64,000 bases of DNA, taken from Nonlabens sp. YIK11 (GTDB taxonomy: Bacteria > Bacteroidota > Bacteroidia > Flavobacteriales > Flavobacteriaceae). This document shows, piece after piece, positions 52,673 to 59,541 of the stretch. The notes below the pieces were generated by a model. The model searched no databases and had not been told where the DNA came from. It saw nothing but the letters and a program-made list of their open reading frames with translations. Numbering within the stretch: position 1 is the first letter of the stretch; every line of letters starts with the position of its first letter. The position numbers were made by a program, and so were the translations under genes. The DNA lies in contig NZ_LBMJ01000001.1 in the NCBI RefSeq assembly GCF_001413925.1, positions 1,714,001-1,778,000 on the forward strand. Reading direction: 5' to 3'.

Positions 52673-53392
52673 TTATGCGTTAAAGTATTTACTGTTCCAG
52701 ATGGCTGTATTGAAATTCTTACCTGCGGCAAATGAATAATACAGTACCATACTAGCAATGGACTTGAATGTAAAAAAGAAAATGAGCACAAACTGTACGC
52801 CACTGGTGTCCTTGGAGAAGATCCCATTCGGAACCGCGTAGGCAGCTAACAAACTAACCAGTAAGGTGCAAATAATCAAGTTCTCCAAAGATTTGAAAGG
52901 CCATGCCCATGCTCTTCTAAAAGCATTTAAATCATTTCCCCATTTGTGAATCAAATAAAAGTAACCGTTACCTATAGGAGCAAACAATAAAGGATCGTCT
53001 GCATTCTCCAGTTTAAACATTTTGGATGGCGCCACGATTTTGAAACCTCTTAAGGTTGTATCGTGCTCTTTTTCTAATCTTTTGATTTTGTTGAGCGCTT
53101 CCTGCGGTATCTCGTTTTTAAAATATCGAGTATCTAGAAACCGCAATCTATAATTCACACATATGTCACGTATCTGATCTACGTGATAAATTTTATCACT
53201 GTCTAATAAATCAAAATCAAACGAGTTGCGAGGTGTTGGCTTTTGCGGGCTTTTCATCCTGGCAATGATGGCATCTTCCACAAGGTCATCTTGTTTCAGA
53301 ATTTCCCTTACTTGATCTAGGATATCTGATTCCTTGATCGTTTTATTACGGGATTGCTGTAATTTTTGCTCAATGTTAGTCCTGCGCAGCAT
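52673..53392 (-). CDS. Membrane protein of unknown function
   Basis: A 239-residue protein: the N-terminal 160 residues are soluble and charged (KQDDLVEDAIIARMKSPQKP), followed by two membrane helices (about 168-190 and 200-222) and a short tail. The soluble part has a mixed alpha/beta look with FAPIGNGYFYLIHKWGNDL. I do not recognise a family. It has its own terminator just downstream, so it is transcribed alone; it lies between pheT upstream and the small paralogous pair downstream. Confidence 0.6.
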   Translation of the reverse strand: MLRRTNIEQKLQQSRNKTIKESDILDQVREILKQDDLVEDAIIARMKSPQKPTPRNSFDFDLLDSDKIYHVDQIRDICVNYRLRFLDTRYFKNEIPQEALNKIKRLEKEHDTTLRGFKIVAPSKMFKLENADDPLLFAPIGNGYFYLIHKWGNDLNAFRRAWAWPFKSLENLIICTLLVSLLAAYAVPNGIFSKDTSGVQFVLIFFFTFKSIASMVLYYSFAAGKNFNTAIWNSKYFNA

Positions 53393-53516
53393 ATAGAAAT
53401 TTATTAAGTATGAAAGTTAGAAATTAAGCTTGTAAAATCCTAGCTTCCTTCTTTAGGTCGTAGAGGACCTTTAAAACTATCAACAACTGCGTAAGAATTA
53501 TTTTAAACGCACGGTA

Positions 53517-55940
53517 TCAGCGAACTATGGCACCTGACTGTTTTTCCAGCTGACTCTGAACCTTATCCATTACTTTGTCAATTTGCTTATCTGTCAAGGT
53601 CTTCTCAAGGTCCTGCAATTTGAAGCTCAATGCATAGGACTTTTTGCCTTCTGGCAATTCCTTGCCTTCATACACATCAAATAGATCTACGGACTTCAGC
53701 AATTTACGCTCTGCTTGAAATGCAACTGTTTGTAGTTCTTTAAAGGTAGTTTTATCGTCGACAAGTAAAGCCAGGTCTCGATTGACTACAGGTGATTTTG
53801 CAATTTCCTGAATGGATTTATGGTCTTTACTTACCAATTTCAAAACCTCACTCCAATAAACATTAGCATAAAATACAGGCTCATCGATACCAAAAGTTCT
53901 AGCGATCTTCTTTTTAACCAATCCGATATCTACCAACTTACTTCCAGAACTTAAGGCTAGCCCTTCACTTAAAAAGTCCATCTTAGTATCCTTCTCGTTG
54001 ATAGTGTCAATTCCCAATCTCTTTAAAATTGAAATGACAGCACCCTTAAGAAAGAAGAAATCTGCTTTTACATTGCTGGAGTTCCAGGAGTTGGGCTGTA
54101 CATTACCTACGGTTAGGATGGATAAATGTTTTTGCTCTGTATAGCTGCGTTCCTTGAACTGGTGATAGCTGTTACCAAATTCAAAGAATTTAAGATTGTT
54201 CTGTTTTCTATTGAGATTATACGCGATAGATTCCAATCCGCCATAAAGCAAACTCTGGCGCATCACCGATAAGTCATTACTTAACGGATTCAATATTTTA
54301 ACCTCATTCTTTACTGAAATCTGCTCCGTAAGTTCGTGATATTTAGCAGCTGTTAAGCTGTTCGCCATCATCTCGATAAAGCCTTGGCCTATTAACTGTT
54401 GAGCTACAATATTCTCAATTTTAAAACTGTCCAGTCTCGAACTCGGCGCTATGGAAGCATTGAGTTTGGAAGACGTTTCAATGCGATCATATCCATAAAC
54501 ACGTAAGATTTCCTCAATGACATCTACGGGACGGCTTACATCATTGCGGTATGCTGGAATGCTTAGCCCTAGGCCTGTTTCCGTAACATTTTTTACATTG
54601 ATGTCAAGAGTTCTTAGAATCTCTTTGATTTCTGCACGGTCAATTTCTTGTCCTATAAGTGAGTCGATTTTTGCAAAGGGCAAGAAGACTTCATAGTCCT
54701 CGATCTTATTGGGATATAGGTCTGTAATATCACTGGTAATTTCGCCACCAGCAATTTCTTTGATTAAGATCGCTGCACGTTTCAGTGCATCTTCAGTAAT
54801 GTTGGGGTCGATGCCTCTCTCAAATCTAAAGGACGCATCTGTATTGAACCCATGTCGTTTTGCCGTTTTGCGGATGCTTACTGGATTGAAATAAGCACTT
54901 TCCAAAAATATGCTAGTGGTTCCGTCTGTGACTCCGCTGTTTTGACCACCATAAACTCCAGCGATACATAAAGGCTTTTCGGTATCGCAAATCATGAGAT
55001 CTTCCTCGTGCAACTCATGGACGATACCATCCAGCGTGGTAAACGGTGTACCAGCAGGTAAGGTTTGAACGATGACCTTATTTCCTTCAATTTTAGTCGC
55101 ATCAAAGGCATGAAGCGGTTGTCCCAATTCGTGCATCACATAATTGGTGATATCTACCACATTGTTCTTTGGTGCAATGCCTATGGCTTTCAATCGATTT
55201 TGTAGCCAGTCGGGTGATGCTTCTATTTTCAATCCATTGATGGATACACCACAATATCTAGGAGCCAAATCATTATTGACCACTTCTATATCAAATCTAT
55301 TGGCGCGAGAATCTACGTGAAAACTGCTTAGCGATGGTGTTATAAAAGCTGGTGCATCTTCATGAACTGCAAGGCCTGCTCTTAAATCTCTGGCGACACC
55401 CATATGGGACATCGCATCTGCGCGATTAGGTGTGAGACCTATTTCAATGACATGGTCGCTTTCAATTTCAAAAACATCTGCAAGTGGTGTTCCCACTTCT
55501 AGATCATCATCCAGTACCATGATTCCTGCGTGAGATGTTCCTAGACCCAACTCATCCTCGGCACAGATCATTCCATGACTTTCCTCGCCGCGTATCTTTC
55601 CTTTTTTGATTTTCCAGGCTTCACCTTTAGCATCATAAAGAGTCGTTCCCACAGTCGCTACAGGAACTTTTTGACCAGCAGCAACGTTTGACGCGCCACA
55701 AACGATCTGTACCACTTCGTTACCTATGTCAACTTTGGTAAGATTAAGTTTGTCGGCATTGGAATGTTTTACACATTCCAGAATGTGACCTACAACAACA
55801 CCTTTCAGGCCGCCCTTGACACTTTCAAATGGCGTTACACCTTCTACTTCAAGACCTAGTGAGGTGAGTAGTGCCGTGTGTTTGTCAAGATCATCTGCTA
55901 CATTGATGAACTGTTTGAGCCAGTTGTAGGAAATTTTCAT
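53517..55940 (-). CDS. pheT: Phenylalanyl-tRNA synthetase beta subunit PheT
   Basis: Class II synthetase beta chain, 807 residues, which pairs with PheS to charge tRNA-Phe. Domains in order: EMAP/OB-type tRNA-binding (about 40-150, VVVGHILECVKHSNADKL), B3/B4 editing region (about 210-400, with GQPLHAFDATKI), B5, the catalytic-like core, and a C-terminal FDX-ACB domain (about 710-805, SPVVNRDLALLVDDKT). PheS is not in this window, so the subunits are not adjacent. A TAnnTTTG box lies 20 bases before the ATG, with a palindrome copy just upstream of it. Confidence 0.97.
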   Translation of the reverse strand: MKISYNWLKQFINVADDLDKHTALLTSLGLEVEGVTPFESVKGGLKGVVVGHILECVKHSNADKLNLTKVDIGNEVVQIVCGASNVAAGQKVPVATVGTTLYDAKGEAWKIKKGKIRGEESHGMICAEDELGLGTSHAGIMVLDDDLEVGTPLADVFEIESDHVIEIGLTPNRADAMSHMGVARDLRAGLAVHEDAPAFITPSLSSFHVDSRANRFDIEVVNNDLAPRYCGVSINGLKIEASPDWLQNRLKAIGIAPKNNVVDITNYVMHELGQPLHAFDATKIEGNKVIVQTLPAGTPFTTLDGIVHELHEEDLMICDTEKPLCIAGVYGGQNSGVTDGTTSIFLESAYFNPVSIRKTAKRHGFNTDASFRFERGIDPNITEDALKRAAILIKEIAGGEITSDITDLYPNKIEDYEVFLPFAKIDSLIGQEIDRAEIKEILRTLDINVKNVTETGLGLSIPAYRNDVSRPVDVIEEILRVYGYDRIETSSKLNASIAPSSRLDSFKIENIVAQQLIGQGFIEMMANSLTAAKYHELTEQISVKNEVKILNPLSNDLSVMRQSLLYGGLESIAYNLNRKQNNLKFFEFGNSYHQFKERSYTEQKHLSILTVGNVQPNSWNSSNVKADFFFLKGAVISILKRLGIDTINEKDTKMDFLSEGLALSSGSKLVDIGLVKKKIARTFGIDEPVFYANVYWSEVLKLVSKDHKSIQEIAKSPVVNRDLALLVDDKTTFKELQTVAFQAERKLLKSVDLFDVYEGKELPEGKKSYALSFKLQDLEKTLTDKQIDKVMDKVQSQLEKQSGAIVR

Positions 55941-55959
55941 ATAGGGTCGATTAAGAGGG

Positions 55960-55967
55960 CAAAGATA
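55960..55967 (-). promoter_or_regulatory. -7 promoter box (TATCTTTG) of pheT
   Basis: Exact TAnnTTTG on the reverse strand, 20 bases before the pheT ATG (predicted leader about 14-15). The -33 region coincides with the palindrome at 55978-55993, 10 bases upstream. Confidence 0.6.
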
Positions 55968-55977
55968 GTGGTAAGCA

Positions 55978-55993
55978 CGCTTTCGCGAAAGCG
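55978..55993. repeat. Dispersed palindrome copy 12 (perfect), in the pheT promoter region
   Basis: CGCTTTCGCGAAAGCG, 10 bases upstream of the -7 box, nearly the same spacing as at ppa. Confidence 0.95.
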
Positions 55994-56053
55994 GAAATCC
56001 TACAAACCACCTGCTATGATGTTAGTATAGTATAGGGTTCAAGAAGAGTGTAA

Positions 56054-56857
56054 TTAATATTCCCAGCGTCTCATTTTATTGAGATCTTCCATGTCTTTGA
56101 GGGCTTCTTCTGGGATCACTTTTAAGAAAGAAGGATGTTGCTCAATGGCAAACTCCAGTTGCTCGACAATCTTTTCTACGCTGTCATTTTCATAATCAAT
56201 CTCTAGGGGCGCCTTGATCTCCATCGATTGTAGAATGTTGCGTTTCTTGATGCGCAGGCCTTTCTTGTCAAAACTACGACGGAAACCATCGATGACAATA
56301 GGCACCACGATGGGTTTGTATTGTTTTATAATGTGAGCCGTTCCCTTGCGTATAGGTTTGAAGGGTTTTGTAGTTCCCTGTGGGAAGGTGATGACCCATC
56401 CATCATCCAGTGCCACGCCTATGTTTTTGGTATCGTCTGGATTGACTGCTCTCGATACTTCCTCACCTTTAGCGCGCCAGGTGCGCTCTACAGTGATAGC
56501 ACCGGCATAGGCCAGGATCTTGGGCAACAAACCACTTTGCATGGTTTCTTTTGCGGCGACGTAGTATACGTTGAGTTTAGGTTTCCACAGGTAGCCTACA
56601 TTTTTGATACTGTCATTACGACCAGATAGGGACGCATTAAAGACATGAAACATGCTCACGACATCTGCAAAATAGGTCTGGTGATTAGATACAAATAATA
56701 CGCCTTGTGGTGGTAAATCCTTAATGATCTCGCTACCATCAATCTGCAATTCATTAAAGCCACGATAGCGTCTATGGGATAACACACCTAAAATGCGAAT
56801 TAACCAAAGCTTCAAAAAAAGTATATGACCAAAAGGATTTTTTTTAAATAATCCCAT
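56054..56857 (-). CDS. 1-acylglycerol-3-phosphate acyltransferase-like (PlsC family)
   Basis: A 267-residue inner-membrane-associated acyltransferase. Motif block I is SNHQTYFADVV (about 55-65), where His and Asp are separated by five residues instead of the usual four (HX4D), a deviation that is perhaps normal for this subgroup. Block III FPQGTTKPFKPIRKGTAH (about 155-172) and block IV VVPIVIDGFRRSF are present. The start is ATG 56857 (MGLFKKNPFG), a recalled family start, in preference to an upstream in-frame ATG at 56887. Likely substrate is lysophosphatidic acid or a related lipid. Confidence 0.85.
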   Translation of the reverse strand: MGLFKKNPFGHILFLKLWLIRILGVLSHRRYRGFNELQIDGSEIIKDLPPQGVLFVSNHQTYFADVVSMFHVFNASLSGRNDSIKNVGYLWKPKLNVYYVAAKETMQSGLLPKILAYAGAITVERTWRAKGEEVSRAVNPDDTKNIGVALDDGWVITFPQGTTKPFKPIRKGTAHIIKQYKPIVVPIVIDGFRRSFDKKGLRIKKRNILQSMEIKAPLEIDYENDSVEKIVEQLEFAIEQHPSFLKVIPEEALKDMEDLNKMRRWEY

Positions 56858-56943
56858 GAAGTATTTCAAATTTGAACGAAAGAGCAAGATACAAAATCAC
56901 ACCATTATCAGTTGTTAAATTCAGCTGGCGGGAATTTTGAATC

Positions 56944-57591
56944 TCAGTGATCCATCGCTAGCGTGAACAGGCTTTTGAACTCGTTGAGCATCATGGCGGT
57001 AGCACCCCAAACAATATGATCCTTCAATAAGAAACAAGGCACATCGACATTGGCCATGTAGCTGGTCGACAGATTATGGGTAGAAACATTTGCTGGGTCC
57101 AGCAATTCCTGCAACGGTACTTCTATGATAGATTTCACCTCGCTGGGTTGCGGTGTGAAGGATAAATTCGCTTTCGCGAAAGCGAGAAAAGGACGAACTA
57201 GGTAGTTACTGGGCGGTATGTAAACTGGAGTACCTGCTGTGATGACTTCCTGATGGCTCATCAATATACCTACTTCTTCCTCAGTTTCTCGTAGAGCTGT
57301 GATGGCATGGGAATCGTCTTCTTCTTCTGACCGGCCACCAGGGAACGCGATCTGTCCACTGTGCTTTCCTTTGGAGATCATGCGCTCGATAAGCACGAAG
57401 TAGGGAACATCATGTTTAGGGTACACCAGCATCATGGTCGCTGCCTCCTTGGGAGTTTTTGAAGCCATCTGGGCTTTTTGTAATTCTTCCAGTCGCTCCA
57501 CGGCGGCCATTTCCATCTGTGCCGTGGCACCTGGCAACGGCATTTTGGTTAATTTTGGAACTAGATCTAAAAAATCACTGAATGAATTCAA
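56944..57591 (-). CDS. Nudix hydrolase, CoA pyrophosphatase type
   Basis: A 215-residue Nudix enzyme. The Nudix box is GGRSEEEDDSHAITALRETE followed by EEVGI (about 90-112), preceded by SKGKHSGQIAFPGG, the UPF0035 pattern of CoA pyrophosphatases. A perfect palindrome copy (57169-57184) encodes LAFAKANL in a loop after the Nudix domain. The start is a TTG (57591) that gives the family-like MNSFSDFLDLVPKL; it overlaps the divergent cyclophilin start by 10 bases. The neighbouring CoA genes are elsewhere, so the link is only functional. Confidence 0.9.
   Translation of the reverse strand: MNSFSDFLDLVPKLTKMPLPGATAQMEMAAVERLEELQKAQMASKTPKEAATMMLVYPKHDVPYFVLIERMISKGKHSGQIAFPGGRSEEEDDSHAITALRETEEEVGILMSHQEVITAGTPVYIPPSNYLVRPFLAFAKANLSFTPQPSEVKSIIEVPLQELLDPANVSTHNLSTSYMANVDVPCFLLKDHIVWGATAMMLNEFKSLFTLAMDH
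57169..57184. repeat. Dispersed palindrome copy 13 (perfect), in the Nudix gene
   Basis: CGCTTTCGCGAAAGCG forming an 18-base palindrome with its flanks; encodes AFAKA. Confidence 0.95.
57550..57557 (+). promoter_or_regulatory. Putative -7 promoter box (TAATTTTG) of the cyclophilin gene
   Basis: Exact TAnnTTTG inside the 5' end of the divergent Nudix gene, 25 bases before ATG 57582. A TTTG just upstream is too close to act as -33. Confidence 0.4.
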
Positions 57592-58304
57592 AATGGTGTT
57601 TGCTTTTACTAATAGTCATTTTCTTCTCTTGTAAAGATACTACGGACAAATCAAAACAAGATACACCTGAACCGCAGCCCGAACTTTCCAAAGAAGAAAA
57701 GGAAGAAATCACTCTTGCAGAATTTTATGCGCCGCCCATCACCGCAGATGGTGACACACTACTCAGTTTTATACCTCAAGACAGTGTCATTCCGTTTTTT
57801 ACCAGATATGGTAAGAAGAATCCAGAGACTAGAGTGCGCATGAAAACAAAATTTGGCACGATTGAGATGGAGCTTTTTGAGGAAACGCCTATTTATAGAG
57901 CAAGCTTTGTGTACCTCATAAAAAACGGTTACTATGATGGTACGGTAGCGCATAGAGTGGTGCCGCGATTCATCGTTCAAGCCGGTGACAGCGATGATCC
58001 CTTTACAGCAACCATGCGCAGCAGTGCCGGTAATTATAAGTTAGCGCCACACTTTCTACCTAACGTGAAGCATGCTTATGGAACGGTAAGTAGTGCCAAG
58101 GAATGGGAAGACAACCCAGAAATGTGGCACAATCCATTTGACTTTTTTATCTCTTTAAGAGCAACAGATCACCTAGATGGCGAGCATACCATTTTTGGCC
58201 GAGTGACTTCAGGAATGGAAGTCGCAGAGAAAATTTCACAAGTAGAAACCGATGAAGGCGACTGGCCCATCGTTGATGTGTATCTTGATATGAGTGTGTA
58301 TTAA
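57582..58304 (+). CDS. Cyclophilin-type peptidyl-prolyl isomerase lipoprotein
   Basis: A 240-residue lipoprotein: signal ending in LLLLIVIFFSC (Cys 17), a Glu/Pro-rich linker (about 20-45), then a cyclophilin domain (about 88-240) with TKFGTIEMELFEETP, HRVVPRFIVQAGDSDD and HTIFGRVTSGMEVAEKI; the active-site RFIVQAGD is present. It acts as a foldase for proteins outside the cytoplasm. ATG 57582 overlaps the divergent Nudix TTG by 10 bases, with both starts reading across the shared GAATTC. Confidence 0.93.
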   Translation: MNSKWCLLLLIVIFFSCKDTTDKSKQDTPEPQPELSKEEKEEITLAEFYAPPITADGDTLLSFIPQDSVIPFFTRYGKKNPETRVRMKTKFGTIEMELFEETPIYRASFVYLIKNGYYDGTVAHRVVPRFIVQAGDSDDPFTATMRSSAGNYKLAPHFLPNVKHAYGTVSSAKEWEDNPEMWHNPFDFFISLRATDHLDGEHTIFGRVTSGMEVAEKISQVETDEGDWPIVDVYLDMSVY

Positions 58305-58314
58305 ATGAAACAGT

Positions 58315-58340
58315 GTTCAACTAATAAGTTTGAACGCTTT
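58315..58340 (+). terminator. Weak terminator after the cyclophilin gene
   Basis: Six-base-pair stem GTTCAA / TTGAAC with a nine-base loop and a CTTTT tract downstream. Confidence 0.4.
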
Positions 58341-58361
58341 TACAAATGGAAAAGATTCTTT

Positions 58362-59420
58362 TTAGTATCTATAAACTATGGCGTTGATGTTCATCCCAGC
58401 ACCTACACTGGCAAACATTACGACGTCACCTTTTTCAACTTTGTGATCTTTCATTTTACCTTTTACCACTAGATCCATTACGGTAGGAACGGTAGCTACA
58501 CTACTATTACCCAATTTGTGAATGATCATAGGCATAATATGCTTAGGCATATCCATGTCGTATAACTTATAGAATCGGGTCACGATGGCCTCATCCATTT
58601 TTTCATTGGCTTGATGGATAAAAATCTTTTTCAAGTCTTTGATATCCACTCCAGACTGATCTAGTGCCGCTTTCATTCCTTCAGGAACCTTTGAAAGTGC
58701 AAAATTATAGATGCGACGCCCGTACATTTTAATGTATTGGGTCTTATTTTCCAGATTGACGTTATAAGATTTCTGATTGAAAATAAAATAAGCTTCATCT
58801 TCAGTATAAGTTGCTGTGGCTTGTCCTATGATTCCGTGATCGTCATTGCTTGGCTCTACCAAAACCGCTCCAGCACCATCAGAATAGATCATGCTGTCTC
58901 TGTCATGAGGATCGACGACTCGTGATAAGGCTTCTGCACCGATGACCAAAACTTTTTTGGCCAGTCCAGATTTAATGAACGAATCGGCTTGAGTCAAACC
59001 TAAGATCCATCCAGGACAACCAAACAAGACATCATAAGCAACGCATTTAGGATTTTTGATACCTAACTTTTGCTTCACTCTAGTACCTAAACTTGGTACC
59101 ATGTCACTACTGCCGCCATCTGGTTTTACATCACCATAGTTATGAGCTACAATGATAAAATCTATGGTTTCGGGATCTGCTTTTGCATCTGCAATCGCGT
59201 TGCGAGCTGCGCTGGTAGCAATATCACTGGTGAACATTTCATTACTGATGTAACGTCTTTCTTCAATACCAGTTATAGCAACAAACTTTTCAATAATGGT
59301 GGCATTATCACTGCCAAAAGAGGTACCATCATTGTTCAGGAACTCGTGGTTCATGAACTCCTCATTCTTTCTCACCACATCAGGAATATAACTTCCTACA
59401 CCAGTAATTTTAGCTCTCAT
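58362..59420 (-). CDS. 3-oxoacyl-[ACP] synthase III family protein (FabH-like)
   Basis: KAS III-type condensing enzyme, 352 residues. Catalytic Cys lies in DVLFGCPGWILG (about 129), the His in FIHQANEKMDE (about 268) and the Asn in LGNSSVATVPTV (about 305); the thiolase fold signature GAGAVLVEP is present. Differs from housekeeping FabH in an N-terminal stretch with EFLNNDGTSFGSDN, so it may act in a specialised fatty acid or polyketide-like pathway. It stands alone between the cyclophilin gene and gcvP. Product not predicted. Confidence 0.92.
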   Translation of the reverse strand: MRAKITGVGSYIPDVVRKNEEFMNHEFLNNDGTSFGSDNATIIEKFVAITGIEERRYISNEMFTSDIATSAARNAIADAKADPETIDFIIVAHNYGDVKPDGGSSDMVPSLGTRVKQKLGIKNPKCVAYDVLFGCPGWILGLTQADSFIKSGLAKKVLVIGAEALSRVVDPHDRDSMIYSDGAGAVLVEPSNDDHGIIGQATATYTEDEAYFIFNQKSYNVNLENKTQYIKMYGRRIYNFALSKVPEGMKAALDQSGVDIKDLKKIFIHQANEKMDEAIVTRFYKLYDMDMPKHIMPMIIHKLGNSSVATVPTVMDLVVKGKMKDHKVEKGDVVMFASVGAGMNINAIVYRY

Positions 59421-59500
59421 AAAGATGATATAATCTGTAAAAAAAGTGATAAATAATTGATAATCCTATTTCTAGACCAATTTTTCTATGCGTGCATAAT

Positions 59501-59532
59501 AAAAAACACCAGCGATTGATTAATCGCTGGTG
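59501..59532 (-). terminator. Terminator downstream of gcvP (reverse strand)
   Basis: Eleven-base-pair stem CACCAGCGATT / AATCGCTGGTG with a four-base loop, followed on the reverse strand by a T run (from AAAAAA at 59501-59506). Confidence 0.88.
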
Positions 59533-59541
59533 ATGGTTTCA

